The notes under the pieces are model-generated. The model was given only the letters and a program-made list of their open reading frames with translations, was not told where the DNA came from and did not search any database. From Glaciecola sp. (GTDB lineage: Bacteria > Pseudomonadota > Gammaproteobacteria > Enterobacterales > Alteromonadaceae): a stretch of 64,000 bases of DNA. Shown piece after piece: positions 26,751 to 36,064 of the stretch (its first letter is position 1; the number at the start of each line of letters is the position of its first letter). The stretch is taken from contig JAQWNF010000044.1 of assembly GCA_029246415.1 (NCBI GenBank), positions 30,276 through 94,275 of the forward strand, in the 5' to 3' direction. Made by a program: the position numbers and the translations under genes.

Positions 26751-28058
26751 ATGTCACATTTGATTTGGGATCAACGTCATCAGCCGCGCACTGATTCTCG
26801 TGATGGCGATCACCGTAGCGCTGCGCAGCGTGATAAAGCTAGGGTTATGCACTCTGCTGCATTTCGTCGGCTCCAAGCAAAAACTCAGATCCATGGAATT
26901 GGTTTGAGTGACTTTTTTAGAACACGCCTGACACACTCACTTGAGGCTGCACAAATTGGTGCAGGCATCACTGAACAATTACGTCAAAAATACCCGGAAC
27001 AAGCTAAATTACTAGGCTTAGATGGCCATTTAATTGAAACTATTTGTCTTGCTCATGATATTGGACATCCGCCATTTGGGCATGGTGGTGAAATTGCGCT
27101 CAATTATATGATGCGAGATTACGGAGGGTTTGAAGGAAATGCACAAACATTTCGAATTGTGTCTAAATTAGAGCCCTACACTATCAAAAATGGAATGAAT
27201 TTGAGCCGTAGAACGTTATTAGGCTTAGTCAAATACCCTAACTATATTGATACGCTTGCTGCGCCCTACCCTGAATGTAAAGCGCGTTCGACTCGTGAAG
27301 TCATAGCTAATGCGTATATTCCACCTAAAGGCTTGTATGAGTGCGATAAGGCCGTTTTTGAATGGCTACTATCAGGCATCGATGAACAAGACCGTAACCT
27401 CTTGATGACGATTGAGGAGCGCGAAGAACAGCATGCTAAAACGATTTATAAAAGCTTTGATTGTTCCGTTATGGAATTAGCCGATGATATCGCATATGGC
27501 ATTCATGATTTAGAAGATGCGATTGTCATGAACAAAGTCACCTTTAGTTCATTCGAACAAGAGGTCGTCAAACCCATTCAAGAAATTGACGGACGCCTGG
27601 CACAACGTATTCATACATATGCGTTAGAACTGTTTAGCCTGGAAAGTTATCGCCGTAAAAATGCGATTGGTGCGTTAGTTAATAATTTCATCACTGCTAT
27701 CAGTATTCAAAAACAACAATTGTTCAAAACCTCGCTTATTGATTATCAAGCACAATTACCCGAAATTGAAGCAACTTGCTTACAATACTTTAAAAATTAT
27801 GTGCGTAAACATGTCATCAATAATACCGAGGTGCAGATAATGGAATATAAAGGCCAACAAATTGTGATGGAATTGTTTCAAGCCTTTAACTCGGATCCTC
27901 AGCGATTACTCCCAAGCAATACCTTACAGCGTTGGCAAAACGCAGCGCAAAATGGTTTAGGAGAGCGCGTTATAGCAGATTACATTGCCGGTATGACGGA
28001 TGAGTTCGCCAGTAGAATGCATCAAGGCTTGTTTAGCCCAATCCGACAGGATATCTAA
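26751..28058 (+). CDS. dgt: dGTPase-family HD triphosphohydrolase
   Basis: Predicted to cleave deoxynucleoside triphosphates to the nucleoside and tripolyphosphate. The 435-residue chain has the dGTPase HD motifs: TRLTHSLEAAQIG, AHDIGHPPFGHGGE, and the late ELADDIAYGIHDLEDA. The N-terminal DSRDGDHRSAAQRDKARVMHSAAFRRLQAKTQ matches the type of Dgt-like protein widespread in gammaproteobacteria and distinct from E. coli Dgt. Family members take part in dNTP balance, and some in phage defence; nothing here favours the latter beyond membership. AAGGAAT lies upstream of the ATG. The SOS-controlled gene follows downstream. Confidence 0.9.
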   Translation: MSHLIWDQRHQPRTDSRDGDHRSAAQRDKARVMHSAAFRRLQAKTQIHGIGLSDFFRTRLTHSLEAAQIGAGITEQLRQKYPEQAKLLGLDGHLIETICLAHDIGHPPFGHGGEIALNYMMRDYGGFEGNAQTFRIVSKLEPYTIKNGMNLSRRTLLGLVKYPNYIDTLAAPYPECKARSTREVIANAYIPPKGLYECDKAVFEWLLSGIDEQDRNLLMTIEEREEQHAKTIYKSFDCSVMELADDIAYGIHDLEDAIVMNKVTFSSFEQEVVKPIQEIDGRLAQRIHTYALELFSLESYRRKNAIGALVNNFITAISIQKQQLFKTSLIDYQAQLPEIEATCLQYFKNYVRKHVINNTEVQIMEYKGQQIVMELFQAFNSDPQRLLPSNTLQRWQNAAQNGLGERVIADYIAGMTDEFASRMHQGLFSPIRQDI

Positions 28059-28116
28059 ATAGCTCAAAAAACTAAATCAGTGCATCAATTATTTTGTTAT
28101 TAATGCAAAATAATCA

Positions 28117-28169
28117 TTGACTGTTTATTTATACAGTACTATATTTATAACCACTGTATAAATAAACAA
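28117..28169 (+). promoter_or_regulatory. SOS promoter with two LexA boxes
   Basis: A -35 TTGACT (28117-28122), 17-bp spacer and -10 TATATT (28140-28145) form the promoter. A perfect LexA box CTGTTTATTTATACAG (28121-28136) covers the -35 and spacer. A second, one-base-imperfect box CTGTATAAATAAACAA (28154-28169) lies around the expected transcription start. Paired boxes usually give tight repression. Confidence 0.85.
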
Positions 28170-28179
28170 GGTTTTGCAC

Positions 28180-28539
28180 ATGTCAGCTAATCAAGCATTA
28201 CATCAAATTTACTCAATTAACACATTACAATATGGCGGCTCACAGGATCCAGCTACCAATCGAGGTGCAAAGTGGCAATATTTACTTAGTGATTCGATCA
28301 AGTTTGCTCAGGATATGACAAGTGGCATTCGCATACAAAAACCGAATAAACAGCTAGTCTTTCCTTGGGTAATGAAGATTATCAGTCGTGGTCAGTGCCA
28401 GAGTCTCTATATTGAAAATCATCAATTTAGTCATGTTCAGACTGCATTGATCCAAAAAGCGGCACAACAATTTCAAGTTAATGTAACAGTATTAGATGTT
28501 ATCCAAGACACGGATAATGTGATTGTAGGACCTTGGTAG
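28180..28539 (+). CDS. sulA: Small SulA-like SOS cell-division inhibitor
   Basis: A 119-residue protein from ATG at 28180 (MSANQALHQIY), with AAGG about nine bases before. I assign it to the SulA group because of the double LexA-box promoter and a SulA-like central stretch (LVFPWVMKIISRGQCQSLYIEN), in which E. coli SulA has the FtsZ-contacting region. It is much shorter than the 169 residues of E. coli SulA, mainly at the N-terminus, as in some marine gammaproteobacterial SulA proteins. If correct, it blocks FtsZ polymerisation during DNA damage. Sequence similarity alone is weak; the promoter carries the case. Confidence 0.72.
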   Translation: MSANQALHQIYSINTLQYGGSQDPATNRGAKWQYLLSDSIKFAQDMTSGIRIQKPNKQLVFPWVMKIISRGQCQSLYIENHQFSHVQTALIQKAAQQFQVNVTVLDVIQDTDNVIVGPW

Positions 28540-28584
28540 TGCTGGATACCAACACTAGAGTGCATGTGTCTAATATTATCGCAG

Positions 28585-29151
28585 CTATGGGTTTATGGGC
28601 TTTTCTTGCCATTTTTTGTGGACTAATTGGCTAATAGTGCGCGTGTGTTCATCACCTAGATATAAATAATCAACACTTACAGGTTGTAAAAGGATTACAC
28701 TAAATGAATCAGGAATACTTCCCTGTTCAACTATTTCAGCAACAACAGCTTTATCTAGATACCAATAAAACTGCTCTTTAGCGGAAAGCGACAAACTATG
28801 CCAAACCAGCTCTCTCAAGTCTGCTTGAGAGGACGCATTGGTTATAACTAGAACATCGCCATTAATACGATACTGTTCCCGTGACTTTTCAAAATACCAA
28901 CATATCTCAACTTGAGGGTGTTGTATCAAACCCATGTATTTATCTGAACGAGTATCAGTGATCATAATTAACTGGTCAGTATTATCTACAAACCCACGAA
29001 ATACTAGTGTTCTATTATGCACTCGACCATCATGCCCTAAAGAAGCTAATTGTACAAAACGAGCATGCGCTTTGCTGCGACTTAAATGTAACGACCGCGC
29101 TAGACGTTGTCGCCAGCTACCTATAACACTCTGAGTGTCTGATTTAGACAT
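28585..29151 (-). CDS. Pyridoxamine 5'-phosphate oxidase-like flavoprotein (Alr4036 type)
   Basis: A 188-residue split-barrel FMN-binding protein. The family pattern includes FVQLASLGHDGRVHNRTLVFRGF, MITDTRSDKYMGLIQHPQVEICWYF and an R-x-R-x-xG-like YRINGDVLVI strand. The C-terminal part ends with a D-YLYLGDEHTR block typical of the Alr4036-like oxidases. It is the last gene of the fab operon: its start overlaps the tatD stop by eight bases. The substrate is unknown; it is not the vitamin B6 pathway PdxH. Confidence 0.83.
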   Translation of the reverse strand: MSKSDTQSVIGSWRQRLARSLHLSRSKAHARFVQLASLGHDGRVHNRTLVFRGFVDNTDQLIMITDTRSDKYMGLIQHPQVEICWYFEKSREQYRINGDVLVITNASSQADLRELVWHSLSLSAKEQFYWYLDKAVVAEIVEQGSIPDSFSVILLQPVSVDYLYLGDEHTRTISQLVHKKWQEKPINP

Positions 29152-29923
29152 TATTGCGTGGTACTGTATTAAACAAGCGGTAAAAATTATCCGTTGTATG
29201 TTGCGCTAACTCTGTCACCGATATACCGCGCAGATGTGCAATGAACTCGCCCACTTCAACCACATAACCAGGTTGATTTGGTTTACCGCGATACGGAACA
29301 GGTGCTAACCAAGGTGAGTCAGTTTCAATTAGTAATCGATCAATGGGTATCATTTTAGCGACTTCTTGCAGCTCTTTTGCTGATTTAAAGGTCACTATTC
29401 CAGATAGTGAAATATACAGTCCTAGTTCTATTGCTTGTTGCGCCATCTCTAAAGATTCAGTGAAGCAATGCAGAACACCGCTTGTATGCTCATTCATATG
29501 AGTTTGATATAACTCAATAGTGTCTTCACGTGCATTACGAGTATGAATAATCAGGGGTTTACGTACCTGTGACGCAACCTTTATATGGTCAATAAAACTT
29601 TGTTGTTGAACGGCTTTGGTATCAGTTGAGTGATAATAATCTAAGCCCGTCTCTCCTACTGCGACAACACGCTCACGCTTGGCATAATCAAGTAAAGTAG
29701 CGGAGTCCGTCATGTCTTCTTCATAGCAAGGATGCACGCCACATGAGACGGAAACATTAGCGAAATCCTTTACCGTATCTAACATGCTATCAAACTCGTT
29801 GACACTTACTGCGACACATAACATATGCTCTACACCACGTTGATGGGCGTACGCTATTGCCTTGGCGAGTTCTTCGGGATTTTTATCTAATTTATCTAAA
29901 TGACAATGTGAATCTACAAACAT
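29144..29923 (-). CDS. ycfH: TatD-family metal-dependent DNase (YcfH type)
   Basis: A 259-residue TIM-barrel metallohydrolase. Metal ligands are visible in order: DSHCHLD at residue 4, VGETGLDYY, IIHTRNA, VLHCFTES, and ETDSPWLAP. These match E. coli YcfH in length and in the conserved position after tmk-holB. Family members are 3'-5' exonucleases on DNA or RNA. It is two bases downstream of holB and overlaps the next gene by eight bases, so it is fully coupled. A pilZ gene often found between holB and tatD in other gammaproteobacteria is missing here. Confidence 0.92.
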   Translation of the reverse strand: MFVDSHCHLDKLDKNPEELAKAIAYAHQRGVEHMLCVAVSVNEFDSMLDTVKDFANVSVSCGVHPCYEEDMTDSATLLDYAKRERVVAVGETGLDYYHSTDTKAVQQQSFIDHIKVASQVRKPLIIHTRNAREDTIELYQTHMNEHTSGVLHCFTESLEMAQQAIELGLYISLSGIVTFKSAKELQEVAKMIPIDRLLIETDSPWLAPVPYRGKPNQPGYVVEVGEFIAHLRGISVTELAQHTTDNFYRLFNTVPRNNV

Positions 29924-29925
29924 GG

Positions 29926-30813
29926 TTAACTCATTACTTTATCGATGACGTGGGAAAGGACTAAACGTTTATTTGTGCCTTGATGATGGACGCGTTGCAT
30001 TTCAGCTCGAACAAATTCAGATACGTTTAAATAATGTAGGCGTTTTGCATCATCTGGTGCATTAAGGCATTTACTTTGCAGCATTAGCTGCAACCAGCCT
30101 AAGCACTGGTAGGCTTGTGAATGCCATTTTTGCGAAAATGCGACACTATGCATCTGTTTTTTCTTGATGGCACCTAAATCTTGTTTAAAGCTTAAATAAT
30201 TCGTTTCGGGGTTATCTAATAACGCTGCAGCAATACTCAAAGGCGCATATTCATATGCACGCATCATATCTTCGGCAACGTTTTGTTGATAGGTATCTTG
30301 CAACCATCCACTGATCTCAGAGGCACTAGGTGCAGCCACGTTGTTTTTTTCACAACGGCTGAGTATGGTAGGTAACAATCGCTGAATATTACTTACCGTT
30401 AATAATAAATAGGTGTTTTCAGTCGGTTCTTCAAGTGTCTTTAATAATGCATTCGCCGCCGCTTCGGTCATGCTATCAGCATGCTCGATAATCAATATTT
30501 TACGTTGACTCAATTGGGCGTGCTCTTGCAGCTTAGCTAAGGCTTCGCGTATTTCATTGACCGAAATTTGTTTATCACTTGCTATGACATAGCGATCAGG
30601 GTGTGTATGAGCCTTATTTAGTAGGCAGCTTTGACAATGACCACAGGCTTGTAAATCAACTGGGGAATGACACAATAAATCATTTGCTAAGGTGTGTATA
30701 AATTCATGTTTACCCATACCCGGCTTAGCGTTAATAAGTAATGCATGATGCAGAGATTGTGTCGCAGCACTGCGCATCAATTTTTGATGTAATGGCATAA
30801 ACCAAGGATACAT
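29926..30813 (-). CDS. holB: DNA polymerase III delta' subunit
   Basis: Part of the clamp-loader of the replicative polymerase. The 295 residues include the P-loop-like NAKPGMGKHEF, the zinc-binding ACGHCQSCLL, the ANALLKTLEEP sensor region and TILSRCEK. Delta' in E. coli does not hydrolyse ATP, which fits the non-standard P-loop. It is two bases downstream of tmk and two upstream of tatD. The N-terminus MYPWFMPLHQKLM resembles the E. coli start MRWYPWLRPDFEKL. Confidence 0.92.
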   Translation of the reverse strand: MYPWFMPLHQKLMRSAATQSLHHALLINAKPGMGKHEFIHTLANDLLCHSPVDLQACGHCQSCLLNKAHTHPDRYVIASDKQISVNEIREALAKLQEHAQLSQRKILIIEHADSMTEAAANALLKTLEEPTENTYLLLTVSNIQRLLPTILSRCEKNNVAAPSASEISGWLQDTYQQNVAEDMMRAYEYAPLSIAAALLDNPETNYLSFKQDLGAIKKKQMHSVAFSQKWHSQAYQCLGWLQLMLQSKCLNAPDDAKRLHYLNVSEFVRAEMQRVHHQGTNKRLVLSHVIDKVMS

Positions 30814-30815
30814 AG

Positions 30816-31445
30816 TTAACCTTTTACAAATGCTTGGACATGTTGGATCACAGTGTCGCGAACGTCTGCAATCGACTGACTCGCATCCACTAGCAATGCA
30901 TTGTCGGTTTGCGCGACTAAACTTAAATACGTGTCTCTAGCACGCTCAAAAAAAGCAATACCAGATTGTTCAATTCGATCTAATTCGCCACGCGTTCGCG
31001 CTCTTTCAAGGCCAACTTGTGGATCAATATCTAAATAAATAGTCAAATCCGCAGTAAAGCCATCTAAGGTTAACTCACGAATAGCCATTAAATGGGCTTG
31101 ATTGACTTGACGCCCGCCACCTTGATAAGCCAGTGAAGACCAATCATGACGATCACCGACAACCCAATGCCCTTGAGCTAAATTTGGCTTGATGCGGTTT
31201 TCAACTAATTGTGAGCGAGCTGCATACATGAGTAGTAACTCAGTTTGCTCCGTCACCTGTTCGTCTTGCCAATCGTGTTTGACACACTCCCTGATAGCTT
31301 CAGCCATTGGTGTTCCACCTGGCTCACGGGTCAACACAAAAGGGATTTGATGAGCGTGTAAGACATCACTAATGGCAGAAATAACAGTGCTCTTCCCTGC
31401 ACCTTCTAAGCCTTCAACTACAATAAATTTTCCAGGGGTTGTCAT
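30816..31445 (-). CDS. tmk: Thymidylate kinase
   Basis: Phosphorylates dTMP to dTDP. The 209 residues include the P-loop GLEGAGKST, the LTREPGGTPMAE substrate loop, and the GDRHDWSSLAYQGGGR motif. The lid region TRGELDRIEQ is of the E. coli type, with its arginine before the GELDR. Fifteen bases after mltG and two before holB, as in the conserved operon. Confidence 0.95.
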   Translation of the reverse strand: MTTPGKFIVVEGLEGAGKSTVISAISDVLHAHQIPFVLTREPGGTPMAEAIRECVKHDWQDEQVTEQTELLLMYAARSQLVENRIKPNLAQGHWVVGDRHDWSSLAYQGGGRQVNQAHLMAIRELTLDGFTADLTIYLDIDPQVGLERARTRGELDRIEQSGIAFFERARDTYLSLVAQTDNALLVDASQSIADVRDTVIQHVQAFVKG

Positions 31446-31460
31446 TAACTCATGCTCTTA

Positions 31461-32489
31461 TTATTTTTCAGAACGATTTAACTGATATTGTCTCACAGCT
31501 TGATTGTGTTGTTGTAAAGTTTCTGAAAAATAATGTTCGCCATTACCTTTCGCCACAAAATATAAATCGTCAGTTTGCTTGGGTGATAACACTGAAGCTA
31601 ACGCAGCTGTAGATGCACTAGCTATCGGTGTTGGGGGTAACCCGTTAATTACATAGGTATTAAATGGAGTTTTAGCGCGCAAATGCTGGCGCGTGATATC
31701 ACCATCAAAATCCGGCCCCACTCCATATATCACGGTAGGATCAGTTTGTAACCGCATACGGCGAGCGAGCCGATTCAAAAATACACCAGCTATATGCTCC
31801 CTCTCATGTGCTACGCCGGTTTCTTTTTCAATGATAGAAGCCAGGGTGAGCCATTCGTGTTCAGAAGTGATTCCTGGTGGTAAGGATTTATCTGTTAATA
31901 AAGCCTGTAACACGGCTTGTTGCGCGTTAAATGCCTGTAACAAAATATCACTGGCTTTACTTAAATGCTGGTATTGGTAGGTTTCAGGTAATACATAGCC
32001 TTCTTGCCAAGTATTTCCTTGAGCATCTATATAAGTATAGGTGTCTGCATCAAAGCGAACATCTATCTCAATATTGTCCAACTGCGACATTTTTGCCAAC
32101 CATTGCCATAAGGTCTGCCCTTCAACTAAAGTGATTTGATGGGTAGTTGTCTTGCCATGATGAAGATTTCGCAGTAATTCAAGCATAGTCATATTTGGCG
32201 TTAAGGTATACCAACCGGCTTTTATTTGCGAAAAATGAGGATTGGTTTTTAACCAGATTTTTCGCAACAGGTTAGTTTGCGATAGATAGCCCTGAGCAGT
32301 AAGCTCAGCAAATACGTTATACAAAGTCTTACCTGGTGATACAACAAAATATACAGGTTGTTCGCCAGACAAAGACAGGTTTTCATTTGATTGTTGATTG
32401 ATACCCCATGCGCAGGCTAATGCTAATACTAGTAATGATGCAGAGAAAATAGCAATGAGTGTATACCGCTGGACAAGATTGCTCTTCAT
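31461..32489 (-). CDS. mltG: Endolytic peptidoglycan transglycosylase MltG
   Basis: Cuts nascent glycan strands near the inner membrane and so limits their length. One N-terminal membrane anchor (about residues 10-30, LIAIFSASLLVLALACAWGI) puts the 342-residue protein in the periplasm. A LysM-like lead (VSPGKTLYNVFAELTAQGYL) is followed by the YceG catalytic domain with the active glutamate in SIIEKETGVAHEREHIAGVF and the RLARRMRLQTDPTVIYG block. Position between pabC and tmk is the standard one. Confidence 0.93.
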   Translation of the reverse strand: MKSNLVQRYTLIAIFSASLLVLALACAWGINQQSNENLSLSGEQPVYFVVSPGKTLYNVFAELTAQGYLSQTNLLRKIWLKTNPHFSQIKAGWYTLTPNMTMLELLRNLHHGKTTTHQITLVEGQTLWQWLAKMSQLDNIEIDVRFDADTYTYIDAQGNTWQEGYVLPETYQYQHLSKASDILLQAFNAQQAVLQALLTDKSLPPGITSEHEWLTLASIIEKETGVAHEREHIAGVFLNRLARRMRLQTDPTVIYGVGPDFDGDITRQHLRAKTPFNTYVINGLPPTPIASASTAALASVLSPKQTDDLYFVAKGNGEHYFSETLQQHNQAVRQYQLNRSEK

Positions 32490-32513
32490 ATAACTTGGCT
32501 CATTAAATTAAAC

Positions 32514-33395
32514 TCATATAGCTGGTGCAACCCGTTGTAATTGGCTAGTGATTAATGATTGTATTGCAGGACATTGCTCATTAGTAAAACGTATGGCTGA
32601 TTCATCGCACAATGCTTGGGGAGTGACGGTTAGATAATTTTTTCGATTCATCGGAAGTAACATCTCGTTGACCGGGATGACACCACGCACCGCATTACAA
32701 ATAAACACAGAATCGGCAGCGAGAACTTCATGAATACTAAAATCACCAATCACACATTCAATATCGTGTTGTGCAAACATCGCTAACAAGAATTGACGAA
32801 ATACGCCGTTTACCCCACACCTTGAAAGTTCAGGTGTAAACCACTTACCATCTTTGTACCAAAACAGATTTGCACTACTCGTTTCAACAAGGTAATGATG
32901 AATATCCAAACACACAACATCATCAACGCCAAGTGCTTCGGCTTGACGCTTAAACAATATTTGCTCTAACCGATTCAGATGTTTAATACCCGCTAATAAC
33001 GGTTGTTCCGCTAAAAAACCTTGAGCTACTGAGACTCGAAAACTAGATGGGTTGCAAGGTAATGGACTTGTCGTAATTAACGCGATAGGCGATTGGGCAG
33101 TCAACTGTGAATACCCGCGACCACCTTCACCTCTTGAAATCAATACTTTAATCACAGCGTCACACGAGCATAACGAAGCTTCAGCTTCGAGCTGATCGAC
33201 TAACACATCCCAATTATCAATACTAAAGCCTAAACGACTTGCATCTGACTTTAGTCGCTGTATATGTAAGTCGAGTAATTGTATTGATTGATTAGTGCTG
33301 CGCATGGTCGCAAAAAAACCATCGCCATAATTAAATGCACGATCATAAATGCTAATGCTAGTTTGTGTATTTGAAGATAATATTGTTAATTTCAT
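32514..33395 (-). CDS. pabC: Aminodeoxychorismate lyase
   Basis: PLP-dependent lyase that turns 4-amino-4-deoxychorismate into p-aminobenzoate and pyruvate, the step after PabB. The 293-residue protein is of fold type IV: YDRAFNYGDGFFATMR at the N-terminus, the PLP lysine in AGIKHLNRLEQIL, and ETSSANLFWYKDGKWFTP. Located between fabF and mltG, the canonical place. It starts 85 bp beyond the fabF terminator, so it may have a promoter of its own as well as read-through. Confidence 0.92.
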   Translation of the reverse strand: MKLTILSSNTQTSISIYDRAFNYGDGFFATMRSTNQSIQLLDLHIQRLKSDASRLGFSIDNWDVLVDQLEAEASLCSCDAVIKVLISRGEGGRGYSQLTAQSPIALITTSPLPCNPSSFRVSVAQGFLAEQPLLAGIKHLNRLEQILFKRQAEALGVDDVVCLDIHHYLVETSSANLFWYKDGKWFTPELSRCGVNGVFRQFLLAMFAQHDIECVIGDFSIHEVLAADSVFICNAVRGVIPVNEMLLPMNRKNYLTVTPQALCDESAIRFTNEQCPAIQSLITSQLQRVAPAI

Positions 33396-33480
33396 AGCGC
33401 TACAGTAGACAAAAATGCGAGGATTTTCAACTGTTCTTAATGATTCCTCTGATGCTCAGCCTTGTTCTTGCTTTAGACAT

Positions 33481-33504
33481 AAAAAAACGCAGGAGACACC
33501 TGCG
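33481..33504 (-). terminator. Intrinsic terminator after fabF
   Basis: On the minus strand, CGCAGG and CCTGCG pair around TGTCT and are followed by seven T residues, 25 bp past the fabF stop. It would reduce transcription into pabC. Confidence 0.85.
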
Positions 33505-33528
33505 CTTAATTAACTAGCTGGTGATTAA

Positions 33529-34770
33529 TTAATCAGGACGTTTAAATAACAACGAACCATTAGTGCCACCAAAACCAAATGAATTACATAATGCATACGC
33601 ATGTGCAAATGCTTGAGGTTTATGTGGTACCAGATTTAAATCACAATCAGGACTAGGATTATCTAAATTAATCGTCGGTGGGGCTAACTTATCACGTAAC
33701 GCAAGGATAGTGAAAATAGCCTCAACTGAACCTGCTGCTCCCAATAAATGACCGGTCATTGATTTGGTAGAACTGACTAATACATCTTGAGCTGATTCTT
33801 TAAAAATCGACTTCACCGCTGCGATTTCAGCTTTATCACCCGCTGGCGTAGAAGTACCATGAGCATTGATGTAACCAATTTCAGATACCTCGATACCTGC
33901 ATCATTGATCGCGTTTTGCATAGCGGCTGCTGCACCTTCACCAGACTCAGGTGGTGACGTCATATGATATGCATCACCTGACATACCAAAACCAACTAAT
34001 TCGCCATAAATGTGCGCGCCACGGGCTTTGGCATGCTCGTACTCTTCAAGCATGACAACACCAGCACCTTCACCCATCACGAAACCGTCACGAGCTTCAT
34101 CCCAAGGACGAGAAGCTTGTTGCGGGTTATCGTTGTTAGTGGATAATGCACGAGCTGAACCAAAGCCAGCCATGGCTAATGGTGTAATCGTTGATTCTGC
34201 ACCACCAGCCACCATTGCATCGGCATCGCCATACGCAATAGTACGGGCCGCAATACCAATGTTATGAACACCAGTAGTACAAGCCGTCACAACGTTCAAA
34301 TTAGGGCCTTTAAGGCCACGCATAATAGATAAAAACCCAGAAACCATGTTAGTAATGGTAGAGGGAACAAAAAATGGGGACACACGACGTGGGCCACTTT
34401 TTAATAATTTAACATGGTTTTCTTCGATTAATGGCAAGCCGCCAATACCGGAACCAATAGCCACACCTACACGAGGTGCAGTCTTTTCATTAATGGGATA
34501 CTTTGCATCGTCTAGTGCTTGGATACCCGCTGCGATACCTAATTGAATAAATCGATCCATTTTTTTGGTTTCTTTTTTCTCGATGTATTCAGTCGCATCA
34601 AAATCAGTTGCTTCGCCTGCGAAACGCGTACTATAGTCCGTCGCATCAAAATGGGTAATCGGACCGATACCTGATTGTCCTGCCAAAATATTCTTCCAAG
34701 TGGTATCAACATTGTTGCCCACTGGAGTAATCAGACCTAAACCAGTGACTACTACTCTTCTCTTAGCCAT
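33529..34770 (-). CDS. fabF: 3-oxoacyl-[acyl-carrier-protein] synthase II
   Basis: Condenses malonyl-ACP with acyl-ACP during fatty acid elongation. The 413-residue chain contains the catalytic cysteine in [12 protein letters not shown] and the two histidines in [11 protein letters not shown] and [14 protein letters not shown]. It begins [19 protein letters not shown] like E. coli FabF. It follows acpP but is separated from it by a terminator, so its level can be set below that of ACP. Confidence 0.95.
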   Translation of the reverse strand: MAKRRVVVTGLGLITPVGNNVDTTWKNILAGQSGIGPITHFDATDYSTRFAGEATDFDATEYIEKKETKKMDRFIQLGIAAGIQALDDAKYPINEKTAPRVGVAIGSGIGGLPLIEENHVKLLKSGPRRVSPFFVPSTITNMVSGFLSIMRGLKGPNLNVVTACTTGVHNIGIAARTIAYGDADAMVAGGAESTITPLAMAGFGSARALSTNNDNPQQASRPWDEARDGFVMGEGAGVVMLEEYEHAKARGAHIYGELVGFGMSGDAYHMTSPPESGEGAAAAMQNAINDAGIEVSEIGYINAHGTSTPAGDKAEIAAVKSIFKESAQDVLVSSTKSMTGHLLGAAGSVEAIFTILALRDKLAPPTINLDNPSPDCDLNLVPHKPQAFAHAYALCNSFGFGGTNGSLLFKRPD

Positions 34771-34799
34771 GGAGTTCTCCGTATTTTTCTATAGAAACA

Positions 34800-34826
34800 A
34801 AAAACGGCCCGTAAAGAGCCGTTTTT
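34800..34826 (-). terminator. Terminator/attenuator between acpP and fabF
   Basis: AAAAACGGC and GCCGTTTTT pair around a nine-base loop, followed by T residues on the minus strand, 16 bp after the acpP stop and about 30 bp before the fabF ATG. It probably makes acpP more abundant than the downstream genes. Confidence 0.85.
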
Positions 34827-34841
34827 ATATAAATCTTTTAA

Positions 34842-35081
34842 TTACGCGTCGTTGTTAGCATTGACATAGTCAATTGCAGACTGGACTGTAGTAATTTTTT
34901 CAGCTTCTTCATCTGGAATTTCAGTATCAAACTCGTCTTCTAGAGCCATTACTAACTCAACAGTATCTAAAGAATCGGCGCCTAAATCGTCAACAAATGA
35001 TGCTTCTGATTTTACTTCTTCTTCTTTTACGCCAAGTTGTTCGATGATGATTTTCTTTACGCGTTCTTCGATGTTACTCAT
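34842..35081 (-). CDS. acpP: Acyl carrier protein
   Basis: The 79-residue acidic four-helix carrier whose serine receives the 4'-phosphopantetheine arm. It has the DSL motif in [19 protein letters not shown]. The real start is ATG at 35081 ([12 protein letters not shown]), which has AAGGGAAT about eight bases upstream; the longer frame to 35186 is not coding. About 215 bp separates it from fabG, enough to hold an acpP promoter. Confidence 0.97.
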   Translation of the reverse strand: MSNIEERVKKIIIEQLGVKEEEVKSEASFVDDLGADSLDTVELVMALEDEFDTEIPDEEAEKITTVQSAIDYVNANNDA

Positions 35082-35296
35082 GTTGTATATTCCCTTGATT
35101 GACTTGGAAAAAATTTTCGCTATTTTATTTTGCATTGCCACTTTATGCAAGTGACAATTAAATTTTACTGCGTGGTCGAACCACAATTAGAACAAATATT
35201 AGACAAAACATGCATATTACTCAAGGTTTGTCGGTAATTTCCCTATTTATCTTCATTTCAGGCATTAAGTAATTGTTGAATAAAACAACAACTTAC

Positions 35297-36028
35297 CTAG
35301 CCCATATACATGCCTCCATTGACATGAATTGTCTCACCAGTGATATATGCTGCAACATCACTCGCTAAAAAGGCAACAGTACCCGCAATTTCTTCAGGGT
35401 GACCTAAGCGGTTAGCTGGTACATCTTTAAAGATTGCTTCTTTTTGCTCATCGCTCAGTACCTTCGTCATATCGGTATCAATAAAACCAGGTGCGACTAC
35501 ATTAACCGTAATACCACGAGAAGCAACTTCACGTGCCATTGATTTACTAAAACCAATGACACCGGCTTTAGCTGCTGCGTAGTTAGCTTGGCCTGGGTTA
35601 CCGGTAGAGCCGACAACTGAACCAATATTAATAATGCGCCCAAAGCGTTTTTTCATCATACCGCGTAATACTGCTTTAGATAAGGCAAAGATTGACGTCA
35701 AGTTAGTGTTGATGATTGCATTCCACTCGTCATCTTTCATTCGCATTAACAAGTTATCACGGGTAATACCGGCATTGTTGACAAGGATATCGATAGCGCC
35801 GTGTTCGGCAGTTATATCACTGATAAGCGCTGTAATAGCCCCTTCTTCAGTCACATTTAATACTTTGCCGGTCCCGCTATCGCCTAAGTAGCCACTGATC
35901 GCCGCCGCGCCTGATTCGCTAGTCGCAGTACCAATAACAAATGTGTTCTCTGCTGCTAGTGCTAACGCACATGCTTTACCAATGCCGCGCGATGCTCCGG
36001 TGACTAATATAATTTTTTTATCTGACAT
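35297..36028 (-). CDS. fabG: 3-oxoacyl-[acyl-carrier-protein] reductase
   Basis: NADPH-dependent reduction of 3-oxoacyl-ACP. It is a classic short-chain dehydrogenase of 243 residues: cofactor loop VTGASRGIGKACA, NNAGITRDNLLMRM, and catalytic serine and tyrosine-lysine in INIGSVVGSTGNPGQANYAAAK. Gene order fabD-fabG-acpP is conserved; 36 bp after fabD. Confidence 0.95.
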   Translation of the reverse strand: MSDKKIILVTGASRGIGKACALALAAENTFVIGTATSESGAAAISGYLGDSGTGKVLNVTEEGAITALISDITAEHGAIDILVNNAGITRDNLLMRMKDDEWNAIINTNLTSIFALSKAVLRGMMKKRFGRIINIGSVVGSTGNPGQANYAAAKAGVIGFSKSMAREVASRGITVNVVAPGFIDTDMTKVLSDEQKEAIFKDVPANRLGHPEEIAGTVAFLASDVAAYITGETIHVNGGMYMG

Positions 36029-36064
36029 GTCTATGTTCTCTTAAAAGTTACTGCAATATTACGC

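Noticed and set aside
26751..28058. Calling dgt part of a phage-defence island
   Set aside because: Family members can defend against phage, but there are no neighbouring defence genes, mobility genes or composition shift here.
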